DNA of 64,000 nt from Ardenticatenaceae bacterium (GTDB taxonomy: Bacteria > Chloroflexota > Anaerolineae > Promineifilales > Promineifilaceae), in assembly GCA_020634315.1 (NCBI GenBank), contig JACKBV010000008.1, forward strand, positions 1 to 64,000. Direction: 5' to 3'. This document shows, one piece after another, positions 15,900-24,464 of this stretch; position 1 is the first letter of the stretch; each line of letters begins with the position of its first letter. The notes beneath the pieces are model-generated. The model saw only the letters and a program-made list of their open reading frames with translations, ran no database searches and had not been told where the DNA came from. A program made the translations under genes and the position numbers.

Positions 15900-18653
15900 A
15901 TGAGTGATAAAAACTATCAAACGGGGCGGGCACACGATGTGTACCGCTACAAACATAACCCTTTAGACTCGTTCTTTACCCCCAAAAGCGTCGCCGTTAT
16001 TGGCGCAACTGAACGCGAAGGCAGCACCGGCCGTACCATCATCTGGAACCTGATGCAAAATTCCTTTGGCGGTGTCATTTACCCCGTAAACCCAACACGC
16101 GGCAGCGTGCTGGGCATCAAGGCATATCCCAGCATCAAAGATATTCCAGACCCCGTCGACCTGGCCGTGATCGTCACGCCAGCGCCTTCCGTACCCGCCA
16201 TTATCCGCGACTGTGTGGAAATGGGTGTCAAAAGCTCCATCATTATCTCTGCCGGATTCAAAGAGACAGGGCCAGAAGGGGCGGAATTGGAACGGCAAAT
16301 AATGGAAGAAGCGCGTCGGGGACGGATGCGCATTATCGGCCCGAACTGTCTCGGCGTGATGAGTCCTAACAGCGGCCTCAACGCAACATTCGCGGCACGC
16401 ATGGCAAACCCCGGCTCGGTTGGTTTCATCAGCCAGAGTGGTGCGCTGTGTACGGCCGTTCTCGATTGGTCCATGCGTGAAAACGTCGGCTTCAGCGCCT
16501 TCGTTTCCATCGGTTCCATGCTCGATGTGGATTGGGGCGACCTCATCCATTACCTGGGCGACGATCCCAAAACAAAAAGCATCGTCATTTACATGGAAAG
16601 CATTGGCAATGCGCGTTCCTTCATCTCGGCCGCGCGTGAAGTCGCCTTGACCAAGCCGATCATCGTCATTAAGCCCGGACGCACCGAAGCTGCCGCCAAA
16701 GCTGCCGCTTCACACACCGGCTCCCTCACCGGCAGCGACGAAGTGCTGCGTGCGGCCTTCCGCCGCTGCGGTGTGCTGCGCGTGGACACCATTGACGGCC
16801 TCTTCAGCATGGCCGAAGTTTTGGCAAAGCAGCCACGCCCAACCGGGCCACGCCTGACGATTGTCACCAATGCCGGTGGCCCTGGCGTGTTGGCAACGGA
16901 CGCCCTGATCACCAGCGGCGGCGAATTGAGCGAACTGTCCGCAGAGACCATGGCCGCTCTCAATGAACTGCTGCCCGGCCCCTGGAGCCATAACAATCCC
17001 ATTGACATTTTAGGGGATGCGCCGCCGGAACGGTACGCAGAAGCGTTGGAAATCGCCGCGCAAGACCCGAACAGTGACGGGTTGCTGGTTATTTTGACGC
17101 CACAGGCCATGACTGCACCGACACAAACGGCGCAGGCGTTGAAGAAGATGTATCGGCGCGAAGACGGCCGTCCCTTTGGCAAACCGCTGTTGGCAAGCTG
17201 GATGGGTGGGGCGGACATCGCTGCGGGCGAGTCGATTCTCAACCAGACAGGTATCCCCACTTACACCTATCCGGACACGGCCGCTATCGTCTTTAACTAC
17301 ATGTGGCGCTATACCCAACGGTTGGGCAGCCTTTACGAAACGCCCACACTGCCGGCTTATTCCGAAGAGGATGCCACCAAGCACGCGCAAATTGAGCAAA
17401 TGTTGTCGCAAATTCGGCAAAGCGGCCGTACCATCCTCACGGAGTATGAATCGAAGCTGGTGTTGTCATCGTATGGCATTCCCACGGTGGAAACGCGCCT
17501 GGCGCGTTCGGCTGATGAGGCCATCGCGCTTGCCGAGGAGATTGGCTACCCGGTTGTCTTGAAGCTGAATTCGGAAACGATTACACACAAGACGGATGTG
17601 GGTGGTGTGCGTCTAGACCTGGCCCAGCCCAGTGAAGTCCGTCATGCGTATGAGACAATGGAAACGGCCGTTACCCAAAAATTCGGCGCAGAGCATTTTC
17701 TCGGCGTCACCGTGCAGCCCATGTTGAGCTTGAAAGATGGGTACGAGCTGATCATCGGCAGCAGCCCCGACCCGCAATTTGGCCCCGTCTTGCTCTTTGG
17801 CACCGGTGGCACATTGGTGGAAGTCTTCAAAGATCGTTCATTGGGCTTGCCGCCGTTGACAACCACCCTGGCGCGGCGCATGGTGGAAGACACCAAGATT
17901 TACAAGGCGCTGCAAGGCGTGCGCGGGCGTGCCCCGGTTGATTTGGCTGCATTGGACGAACTGCTGGTGCGGTTCAGCCAGCTTGTGGTGGAACAACGTT
18001 GGATTAAGGAAATCGACATCAACCCGTTGTTTGTCTCATCGAGCAATTTAATTGCGTTGGATGCACGTGTTGTGCTGTACGAGCCAGAAGTGACGGAAGA
18101 TATGCTGCCAGAGTTGGCGATCCGCGCATATCCTTCCCAATACGTCCAACCCTACACTTCCACCGATCAGACCGAGTTCGTCATTCGTCCCATTCGCCCT
18201 GAAGACGAGCCGCTGATGGTCAAATTCCACCAAACACTGTCTGAGCAAAGTGTTTACCTGCGCTACTTCCGCGCCTTCCAATATGACCAACGCGTGGCCC
18301 ATGACCGTCTAATTCGCATCTGCTTTGTCGATTATGACCGGGACATCGCCCTTGTCACCGAAAAGAGCGACCCCACGACGGGCGAGAAGGAAATCGTGGC
18401 GGCTGGTCGCCTCAGCCGGATTCATGGCACCGACGAAGCTGAGTTCGCATTGCTTGTGAATGATGCTTGCCAGGATAAGGGGATTGGCACGGAAACGCTA
18501 CGCCGCTTGCTGGAAATCGGCCGTGACGAAGGTGTCAAGCGCGTCATCGCTTATCTCCTCACCGAAAATCGTGGCATGTACCACATTTGCAAGAAATTAG
18601 GCTTTTCCTTCGAGCGAGAAGCTGAGTTGATTAAAGCGACAATCGACCTCTAA
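15900..18653 (+). CDS. ADP-forming acyl-CoA synthetase fused to GNAT acetyltransferase (Pat/PatZ architecture)
   Basis: 917 residues. A CoA-binding Rossmann domain (SVAVIGATEREGSTGR) leads to the succinyl-CoA-ligase-like domain with AASHTGSLTGSDE, where His272 is the phospho-accepting residue. An ATP-grasp part follows (about 510-745, YPVVLKLNSETITHKTDVGG). A C-terminal GNAT domain runs from about 760 to 917 (FVIRPIRPEDEPL, DKGIGTETLRRLL). AAGGAG at 15885-15890 fixes the start. In the well-studied protein acetyltransferase Pat the catalytic His is lost, from memory. Here it is retained, so the synthetase half may make acetyl-CoA or acyl-CoA with ATP gain. The GNAT half probably acetylates proteins. 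Confidence 0.9.
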   Translation: MSDKNYQTGRAHDVYRYKHNPLDSFFTPKSVAVIGATEREGSTGRTIIWNLMQNSFGGVIYPVNPTRGSVLGIKAYPSIKDIPDPVDLAVIVTPAPSVPAIIRDCVEMGVKSSIIISAGFKETGPEGAELERQIMEEARRGRMRIIGPNCLGVMSPNSGLNATFAARMANPGSVGFISQSGALCTAVLDWSMRENVGFSAFVSIGSMLDVDWGDLIHYLGDDPKTKSIVIYMESIGNARSFISAAREVALTKPIIVIKPGRTEAAAKAAASHTGSLTGSDEVLRAAFRRCGVLRVDTIDGLFSMAEVLAKQPRPTGPRLTIVTNAGGPGVLATDALITSGGELSELSAETMAALNELLPGPWSHNNPIDILGDAPPERYAEALEIAAQDPNSDGLLVILTPQAMTAPTQTAQALKKMYRREDGRPFGKPLLASWMGGADIAAGESILNQTGIPTYTYPDTAAIVFNYMWRYTQRLGSLYETPTLPAYSEEDATKHAQIEQMLSQIRQSGRTILTEYESKLVLSSYGIPTVETRLARSADEAIALAEEIGYPVVLKLNSETITHKTDVGGVRLDLAQPSEVRHAYETMETAVTQKFGAEHFLGVTVQPMLSLKDGYELIIGSSPDPQFGPVLLFGTGGTLVEVFKDRSLGLPPLTTTLARRMVEDTKIYKALQGVRGRAPVDLAALDELLVRFSQLVVEQRWIKEIDINPLFVSSSNLIALDARVVLYEPEVTEDMLPELAIRAYPSQYVQPYTSTDQTEFVIRPIRPEDEPLMVKFHQTLSEQSVYLRYFRAFQYDQRVAHDRLIRICFVDYDRDIALVTEKSDPTTGEKEIVAAGRLSRIHGTDEAEFALLVNDACQDKGIGTETLRRLLEIGRDEGVKRVIAYLLTENRGMYHICKKLGFSFEREAELIKATIDL

Positions 18654-18676
18654 CGACCTCTAATTTCAGTAAATGA

Positions 18677-18714
18677 AAGAGGGCGATGGTTGTTTTTCCA
18701 TCGCCCTCTTTTTT
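18677..18714. terminator. Bidirectional intrinsic terminator
   Basis: AAAGAGGGCGATGG pairs with CCATCGCCCTCTTT around a loop of about eight bases and is followed by a T run. On the minus strand it also carries a T tract. It separates the synthetase gene from the 37-aa ORF, whose stop touches the stem. Confidence 0.9.
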
Positions 18715-18826
18715 ATTCATCACCGCTTGTGCCTGTCGTCTTTTGACGTTCAAGTCGCGGTAAAATAATCGCACTCAACACTAAAATAATGATCAGCGCA
18801 AAAACAATCATTCCAACTACGTCCAT
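18713..18826 (-). CDS. Small single-pass membrane peptide (37 aa)
   Basis: Begins MDVVGMIVFALIIILVLSA and ends with a charged tail (LPRLERQKTTGTSGDE). AAGGAGG stands nine bases before the ATG, a near-perfect ribosome-binding site. The peptide has one hydrophobic helix (residues 3-23) and a soluble C-terminus. It is divergent from the fumarase genes and has its own possible promoter (complement of TATAGT at 18878-18883). I do not recognise a family. Strong translation signals and a terminator directly after the stop make it likely real. It could be a small subunit or regulator of a membrane complex. Confidence 0.65.
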   Translation of the reverse strand: MDVVGMIVFALIIILVLSAIILPRLERQKTTGTSGDE

Positions 18827-18914
18827 TATCCGTTTCCTCCTTGTGTCTATAATTTAAAAAGCTTGATTCTCGCGCCAACTATAGCTATCCTCTTTGCAAA
18901 AGCAACCGAAAGAC

Positions 18915-18980
18915 GTGACAAATATCACCCAACAGAGGTGCTAAACGAGACTTCTGTGTCACGACGGTCATCGCTATAGT
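18915..18980 (+). promoter_or_regulatory. FNR/CRP-like site and promoter of the fumarase operon
   Basis: GTGACAAATATCAC (18915-18928) is a GTGA-N6-TCAC palindrome. A -10 candidate TATAGT lies at 18975-18980. The site centre is about 53 bases upstream of the -10, i.e. near -65, a class I activator position. Confidence 0.55.
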
Positions 18981-19041
18981 GAGAGAAGTGGTTTCATAAC
19001 CACCATTTCCCAGCCAAAGGTTTGTAAAAGGAGACAAGCAC

Positions 19042-19938
19042 ATGGTAAATCTAAAAACAATGGATTTAACTGACGCCTTTGTGGAACTGATCCGCCGCGC
19101 GGCAACTGATTTGCCGTCCGATATGGAACAGGCAATTGCCAAAGCCAAAGATCGGGAAGAGGCAGGGTCAGCCGCCGCCAGCACATTGGAGACAATTTTG
19201 AAGAATGTTGATCTGGCACGCAAAAATGCGACCCCTATTTGCCAGGACACGGGCACGCCCATTTTTGAAGTGCGTTACCCGTTGGGCGTTTCCACACGCG
19301 CGTTGGCCGAGCAAATTCGTCAGGCAGCGGCCGTTGCCACTGAACGCGCCTACTTGCGCCCCAATGCAGTCGATAGTCTCACCGGCGCGAACAGCGGTGA
19401 CAACACCGGCATTGATTTTCCCACGATGCATTTTCATGAATGGGAAGAGGAACATATCCAGATTGACCTCCTGTTGAAGGGAGGCGGCTGCGAAAACGTT
19501 TCGACACAGTACAAACTGCCGGATGGCGGTTTGAAAGCGGGTCGTGACCTGGAAGGTGTGCGGCGTGTGGTGCTCGATGCTGTGCATCAGGCACAAGGGA
19601 AGGGGTGTGCCCCGGCCGTGCTCGGCATCGCCATTGGCGGTGATCGCGGCTCGTCTTACATTAAGTCAAAAGAGCAGCTTTTACGTAAGTTGGATGATAC
19701 GAACCCGGACGAAAACCTGGCGGATTTGGAAGAACGCCTTTACGAAGAAAGCAACGAATTAGGCATTGGCCCGATGGGGTTTGGCGGCAAGACAAGCGTC
19801 TTGGGTGTGAAAATTGGCGCACAACACCGGCTGCCAGCTTCTTATTTTGTGTCGGTGGCTTATATGTGTTGGGCAAACCGCCGGGCGCGGATGAATGTTT
19901 CGTTGACAGGGGATGAAGCGGAGGTGAGCTATGCATAG
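19042..19938 (+). CDS. Class I fumarate hydratase, alpha subunit
   Basis: 298 residues. Iron-sulfur hydratase subunit interconverting fumarate and malate with the beta subunit. Cys in PICQDTGTP (about 68), GGGCENVSTQ (about 153) and AYMCWANRR (about 280) fit the three [4Fe-4S] ligands. GIAIGGDRG is conserved. The family also includes L-tartrate dehydratase, which is the main alternative. AAAGGAGAC precedes the ATG. The reading frame overlaps the beta subunit by eight bases. An FNR-like site upstream fits oxygen-sensitive enzyme control. Confidence 0.92.
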   Translation: MVNLKTMDLTDAFVELIRRAATDLPSDMEQAIAKAKDREEAGSAAASTLETILKNVDLARKNATPICQDTGTPIFEVRYPLGVSTRALAEQIRQAAAVATERAYLRPNAVDSLTGANSGDNTGIDFPTMHFHEWEEEHIQIDLLLKGGGCENVSTQYKLPDGGLKAGRDLEGVRRVVLDAVHQAQGKGCAPAVLGIAIGGDRGSSYIKSKEQLLRKLDDTNPDENLADLEERLYEESNELGIGPMGFGGKTSVLGVKIGAQHRLPASYFVSVAYMCWANRRARMNVSLTGDEAEVSYA

Positions 19939-20548
19939 GTTAACAGTTCCCATTGCGGATGATGAAATTCGCGCGTTACATGCCGGGGATACGGTTTATT
20001 TGAATGGGGTGATCGTTACCGGGCGCGATGCGGCGCACAAGTTTATGAAGGAGCATTTTATTCAGGTGGAGGAGGTAACGGCCGTTGACGAACCCCTCTA
20101 TGCCGAACTAAAACGCCTCCTCGATGGCAGTGTCATTTACCACTGCGGCCCCGTCGTGCAAAAACTGGAAGATGGAACGTGGAAATTTGTAGCGGCCGGC
20201 CCGACTACCAGCATCCGCGAGGAAGTCTACCAGGCCGACGTCATCAAGCATTTCAATTTGAAAGGCGTCATCGGCAAAGGGGGCATGGGCAAGAACACGC
20301 TGCGTGCCTGCCAGGAACAACCGGCCGTTTACTTTCATGCCATTGGCGGCGCCGCCAGCCTGATTGCCCAATCAGTCAAGCAAGTCGTCACCGTTCACAA
20401 ACTCGAATTTGGCGTACCGGAAGCGATGTGGGTTATCGAAGTAGAAGATTTCCCCGTCGTTGTCACCATGGACAGCCATGGCGTCAGTATTCACGATACC
20501 ATTGAGGCGCAGTCCAAAGCGAAGTTGGCTGAACTAATTGGTGTGTAA
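19931..20548 (+). CDS. Class I fumarate hydratase, beta subunit
   Basis: 205 residues. It has the swivelling-domain pattern of the C-terminal half of class I fumarases: LHAGDTVYLNGVIVTGRDAA, YHCGPVVQK, GPTTSIREEVY and GKGGMGKNTLRACQ. The His and Gly-rich loops are present. It starts eight bases inside the alpha gene, so translation is coupled. A terminator follows after 14 bases, closing the two-gene operon. Confidence 0.92.
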   Translation: MHRLTVPIADDEIRALHAGDTVYLNGVIVTGRDAAHKFMKEHFIQVEEVTAVDEPLYAELKRLLDGSVIYHCGPVVQKLEDGTWKFVAAGPTTSIREEVYQADVIKHFNLKGVIGKGGMGKNTLRACQEQPAVYFHAIGGAASLIAQSVKQVVTVHKLEFGVPEAMWVIEVEDFPVVVTMDSHGVSIHDTIEAQSKAKLAELIGV

Positions 20549-20562
20549 GCGAAGCTGATTGA

Positions 20563-20600
20563 CCGTCCCGGAGGTTTACCAACTTCCGGGACGGATTTTT
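20563..20600. terminator. Terminator after the fumarase operon
   Basis: CCGTCCCGGAGGTT pairs with AACTTCCGGGACGG around TACC, followed by ATTTTT. The stem core is shared with the palindromic repeats at 5354-5368 and 10547-10574. Confidence 0.88.
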
Positions 20601-20605
20601 ATGCC

Positions 20606-21058
20606 TTATGTGGGCATTTCTGGAACCAAAACCAAACGCAGCCCACCTTCTTTTTCTAACTCTGCCGCAAACCCCTCCATTTCATTAAATTTGAACACAT
20701 TTTGGGTTGGGCTGCGTGTGGGACGCCCCAACACCATCACTTCGGCTTTGGTTTCTATCGCGGCCTGGAGCAGTTGTTTACGAATATTGCCTTCACGCAC
20801 AACGTAATTTACTTGCGCAACACCGCGCCGCTGCGCCCGATCTACCAGAATGAGCATGGTAAATTTGCCCATTTCGACCAGTTCTTGATAAACGACGCTG
20901 AGTGGGCCAATGGTGGCGTAATTCAAAAACTCGGCGTCTAATGCGTGGAAAAAAGTTAACCGCGCACCCGTTTGCAAAGCCAGGTCAATGGCATAGGTAA
21001 CGGTTTCGCGGCTCTCTGGCCCGCCGCGCACGGCGCAGAGAATTTGTGTCATGGTCAT
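20606..21058 (-). CDS. Universal stress protein (UspA family)
   Basis: 150 residues. It starts MTMTQILCAVRGGPESRET. The C-terminal nucleotide-binding loop reads VMVLGRPTRSP, a divergent form of the usual GSHGR. The start at 21058 is chosen because GGAG lies six bases upstream. It is the last gene of a USP-permease-USP operon, 30 bases after the permease stop. It shares the I-CAVRGG opening with the first USP (22810-23256), so the two are paralogues. The role is unknown; a regulatory partner of the permease is inferred from the arrangement. Confidence 0.85.
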   Translation of the reverse strand: MTMTQILCAVRGGPESRETVTYAIDLALQTGARLTFFHALDAEFLNYATIGPLSVVYQELVEMGKFTMLILVDRAQRRGVAQVNYVVREGNIRKQLLQAAIETKAEVMVLGRPTRSPTQNVFKFNEMEGFAAELEKEGGLRLVLVPEMPT

Positions 21059-21088
21059 AATACGCTCCAAAATTTCAGGCCATCGGCT

Positions 21089-22813
21089 CTAGAAGTGGAT
21101 AAACAGCCAGATGGTCGCCAATGTCACAGTTACAACGAGTGCCGGGAACCCTTTGCGCAAGAAATACATGTAGGTGATTGAGGAACCAGCGCGTTCAGCG
21201 ATACCGGCCGTGACCATGTTGGCCGAAGCGCCGATGAGAGAGCCATTGCCACCCATAGCGGATCCGACGGAGAGGCAGTAAAACAGCACCTTGCTCTCTG
21301 CGCCAGGGATGTTGCCCGATAAAAAGCCGATCACGGGGAGCATGGCGGCGGTGAAGGGGATGTTGGCGATCATGGTGGAGAGGATGGCGCTGAGCCAGAT
21401 GACGGCAAGCATAGCCAGCGTCAAGTTTGTGCCCACAAGCCGCCCGATGCCAGAGGCGATGTAACTGATTAACCCAACTTCTTGGACGGCACCGACACTG
21501 ATGAACAATGTCATAAAAAAGACAAGTGTTGTCCAATCAACGGCTTCAATCATCTCTTCAATGTCTGGTTTAATCCAGAGGAGGAGGGTGGTGGCCCCCA
21601 TAACGGCCGTTACCGAAGGCAGCAAATGCACACGCTCACCCCATACAAACAAGACAATCATCCCCGCGCCAACCACTCCCGCTTTCTTGAGGTGGTCTGG
21701 CTCTGTGATGCGGCCACGTTCTGCCAGTCGTTGCAGCAAAACCTCAGAAATACCGGCACCCGTTTCTGCTGGTCGCAAATCATGACGATAAACAAACAAG
21801 CTGTAGAGAATGAGACCAACCAACGCCAACATGACACCAGGAGTCAGATTGGTCAGGAAATCATTAAAGCCGATGCCGCCATAAGAACCGATGAGGATAT
21901 TGGTTGGCGTGCCGACCAATGTGCTGATGCCCACAACGTTAGAGGCCATCACTTCCGGCATGAGCAAGGCGAGCGGGTTGATGCCCAAACTTAGCGCAAT
22001 GCGGATGGTAACAGGCGTCATGAGCAGCATGGTGGTAACGTTGTCCAGAAATGCCGAGGCGATACCGGTAACAATCATCAAGATTACAACCAGCAGCCAG
22101 GCACGGCCACCAGAAAGCCGATAAGCCATGTAAGCAGCCCATTGAAAGACACCCGTGCGCTCGACAACGGCAATGACGATCATCATGCCCATGATCAAGA
22201 AAATGACATTCCAGTCAATGTACCGCAGCGCGTCTTCGAAATGGAAAATATAAAGCCCGTCATATAAGGGGGTTCCCAGGTAGCTAACGGCAAAAATAAG
22301 CGAGGCTCCCAGTAAGGCAGCCAGCGTGTTGTGTAATTTGCCAAGGGCGATGAGGGCTAACATGCCCATGAAAACGAACGTAGCAATCCAAAACCCTGGT
22401 GTGATGTGCCGTTCGAGGGTGATAATGGGGATTTGCAGTAAATGGCTCTGCTGCAAATGCTCCAGGTCGCTATCTTTTATGACATAGTCGGCTGCTTGAA
22501 AATGATGCCGTTCCACGTGAATGGTTATCTCAGTTGGGGTGGGGGTGTTGGCCGTAACCAGGAGTGTGTAACGGCCGTCTTCCTGGCTGACTGCCTCGGC
22601 CAAAACTGTATTTTCTGCATACGCGGTAACATGGGCATCAAGCACAGGCTGGGCCTGCGCATCGCGGATGTAACCGGTGAGAAGGGGGGAGATGGAAACG
22701 GCCGTTCCCTGTGTCTGCACATCCGCTCCCTCAGCCTGCACATCCTCTCGCAAAACCCAAGGCCAGGCAGCCAATATCAGCAAAACAAACAACAGCTTGC
22801 CGTAACGCTTCAT
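21089..22813 (-). CDS. ArsB/NhaD-type (ion transporter superfamily) permease with extracytoplasmic N-domain
   Basis: 574 residues. A signal-like segment (about 6-20) leads to an Ig or carboxypeptidase-regulatory-like domain (about 40-135: LLTGYIRDAQAQPVLDAHV). About ten or eleven TM helices follow, with GKLHNTLAALLGAS, ASAFLDNVTTMLLMTPV and SNVVGISTLVGTPTNILIG, the signature of the ArsB/NhaD/SLC13-like superfamily. The second half repeats this with STMIANIPFTAAMLPVI and GNGSLIGASANMV. Substrate candidates are Na+/H+, arsenite or dicarboxylates; not decidable here. The ATG overlaps the preceding USP stop by four bases. Confidence 0.88.
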   Translation of the reverse strand: MKRYGKLLFVLLILAAWPWVLREDVQAEGADVQTQGTAVSISPLLTGYIRDAQAQPVLDAHVTAYAENTVLAEAVSQEDGRYTLLVTANTPTPTEITIHVERHHFQAADYVIKDSDLEHLQQSHLLQIPIITLERHITPGFWIATFVFMGMLALIALGKLHNTLAALLGASLIFAVSYLGTPLYDGLYIFHFEDALRYIDWNVIFLIMGMMIVIAVVERTGVFQWAAYMAYRLSGGRAWLLVVILMIVTGIASAFLDNVTTMLLMTPVTIRIALSLGINPLALLMPEVMASNVVGISTLVGTPTNILIGSYGGIGFNDFLTNLTPGVMLALVGLILYSLFVYRHDLRPAETGAGISEVLLQRLAERGRITEPDHLKKAGVVGAGMIVLFVWGERVHLLPSVTAVMGATTLLLWIKPDIEEMIEAVDWTTLVFFMTLFISVGAVQEVGLISYIASGIGRLVGTNLTLAMLAVIWLSAILSTMIANIPFTAAMLPVIGFLSGNIPGAESKVLFYCLSVGSAMGGNGSLIGASANMVTAGIAERAGSSITYMYFLRKGFPALVVTVTLATIWLFIHF

Positions 22814-23256
22814 GAGTTGTCTCCCAGCGGGTAAACAACACTCGCTCCCGTCTCCTCCTCAATATGACGACCAAAGCGATCAAGCTGCTCGTGGGTAAAG
22901 ACATTTTCTTGCTTTGCGCCTTTGGGACGACCCAGGATCACATAATCGGCCGTTAACTCATGGCACAAACCAATGATTTCATCGCCAACAACATCCCCTT
23001 CACGGATGATGCCCTGCGCACTCACCCCTTGCTGCTCAGCCTGCGCCTGCGCCGCCAGCAAAATAAACTCGCCCAATTCCCGCATTTCCGCAGAGATTGT
23101 TTGTGTCCGTGATTGACTGCCTTTCTTCAGGAAATCCAGGTTGAGGACATACAAAAAATAAACAGGCAAATCTGTTGCCACGGCTGTACGAATTGCCTGA
23201 TCAATGGTGGGTTGACTTGAGGCCCCACCGCGAATTGCGCACACAATACCGCTCAT
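22810..23256 (-). CDS. Universal stress protein, first gene of the permease operon
   Basis: 148 residues beginning MSGIVCAIRGGASSQPTID. VILGRPKGAKQENVFTHEQ corresponds to the nucleotide loop and closely matches the LGRPTRSPTQNVFKFNE of the USP at 20606. GGAGGGG precedes the ATG at 23256, which is preferred to the frame opening at 23331. The four-base overlap with the permease start shows tight coupling. Confidence 0.85.
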   Translation of the reverse strand: MSGIVCAIRGGASSQPTIDQAIRTAVATDLPVYFLYVLNLDFLKKGSQSRTQTISAEMRELGEFILLAAQAQAEQQGVSAQGIIREGDVVGDEIIGLCHELTADYVILGRPKGAKQENVFTHEQLDRFGRHIEEETGASVVYPLGDNS

Positions 23257-23305
23257 ATCCCCTCCAAAAGATGCTGAACATGCAATCTTTTCTAACATTC
23301 TACCA

Positions 23306-24352
23306 TTATTTGGGAGCCGCACGGGGTTCACTGTCTAAATTATCGAGCCAACCACGCACCACTTGAACCCCCAACACAGGCGCGTAAATGCCGCGCGTCG
23401 TGGAAACGTCCACATGCCCCAGGAATTCTTGCACAACTTCCAACGGCATCCCATCGCGCAGCAGCTGCGTGGCGCGGTAATGGCGAAAATCATGGGCTGA
23501 TAATCCAGGGTCTAAGTCTAAGGCATGGACGGCACGCTTTACGACATTGTGCGCCCCGGACTGGGACAACCGCGCCGCGTTGGCGTTACGGCTGTGGGCG
23601 ATGAACAAAGCCGGATTGCTGTCGCCTCGTTCTGCCAGATAAGCGCGAATGGCGGCTTGTGCATAGGGCATCAGGTGTAGGGTACGGCCGTATCCACCTT
23701 TGCCAATAATAGTCGCTGTCGCGGCACGGCCGTTTCCCACCTGCGTCCGGTTCAACGCCAACGCTTCCGACAAACGTGCCGCCGTCGAATACAGCACATT
23801 CACCAACGCGCGGTCGCGCAGCAGCGACAGCCGCCGGTTGTAACGGTCATTTTCCAGAGGGAGCGGCAGGTTGTCATAGTAAGCGACAACGGCAGGCATC
23901 GCTTGCCGCGCGTCATCCTTATCAACCACCGTGGCTGCCTGATTCTGCTCAATGCGGCGGCGTTTGCGCTGCTGGAGCAATTTTCCCAACTGCACAGCAG
24001 GGGGAGCCAGGTCAATGCCATCAAGAAAATGCAAATAGCTGATGACAGCCGCCAGATATGTTCGCGCCGTCGTTTGTGATTTGTTTGCCAGCAGCCAGGA
24101 ACGGAAATGGAGCACATCGGCCGTTTGCAGTGGGGCAGGGGAAAGCGGCCAGGGCATTTCCAGGTTGTATGCCTCATGGCCGCTTTGTTGCAGCCAATCG
24201 GCAAATGCACGCAGTCCGGCGCGATAGGTGCGCTCGGTGCGCTCACTATTCAAACCCACTTCGCGCAAGAAAATTTCTGTTTCGGCAAATGGCGGGGCAG
24301 TGGGGATGTCACGCCCGCTCACCGGTAAAACTTTGTTGTGCTTGTACGTCAT
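23306..24352 (-). CDS. Tyrosine recombinase (XerC/D-like integrase)
   Basis: 348 residues. The core-binding SAM-like domain (about 20-120) is followed by the catalytic domain with R193 (AARLSEAL), K218 (GKGGYGR), H287-D-F-R290, H313 (FLGHVDVSTT) and Y323 (GIYAP). The full catalytic set is present, so the enzyme should be active. No phage, integron cassette or att-like direct repeat is seen beside it. It could be a chromosomal Xer-type recombinase or a stranded mobile-element integrase. A 24-bp perfect inverted repeat lies 50 bases upstream of its start. Confidence 0.9.
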   Translation of the reverse strand: MTYKHNKVLPVSGRDIPTAPPFAETEIFLREVGLNSERTERTYRAGLRAFADWLQQSGHEAYNLEMPWPLSPAPLQTADVLHFRSWLLANKSQTTARTYLAAVISYLHFLDGIDLAPPAVQLGKLLQQRKRRRIEQNQAATVVDKDDARQAMPAVVAYYDNLPLPLENDRYNRRLSLLRDRALVNVLYSTAARLSEALALNRTQVGNGRAATATIIGKGGYGRTLHLMPYAQAAIRAYLAERGDSNPALFIAHSRNANAARLSQSGAHNVVKRAVHALDLDPGLSAHDFRHYRATQLLRDGMPLEVVQEFLGHVDVSTTRGIYAPVLGVQVVRGWLDNLDSEPRAAPK

Positions 24353-24403
24353 GCGGATATTATATCACATACTCGTATTAATCCATATTATCAGGATTAT
24401 GGT

Positions 24404-24458
24404 TATTGCGTATTACGTATTGCGTAAATCTCTGTTACGCAATACGTAATACGCAATA
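24404..24458. repeat. 24-bp-stem inverted repeat built of TATTGCG heptamers
   Basis: TATTGCG, TATTACG, TATTGCG and TAA (24404-24427) are perfectly complementary to 24435-24458 across a seven-base loop. It lies between the integrase start and the rpe stop. It belongs to the same heptamer family as 28743-28793 and 32109-32172. Confidence 0.9.
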
Positions 24459-24464
24459 TCTACG

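Noticed and set aside
23306..24352. Integrase as sign of a prophage or genomic island
   Set aside because: Neighbours on both sides are housekeeping genes or a stress operon. No tRNA, direct repeats or phage genes are visible.
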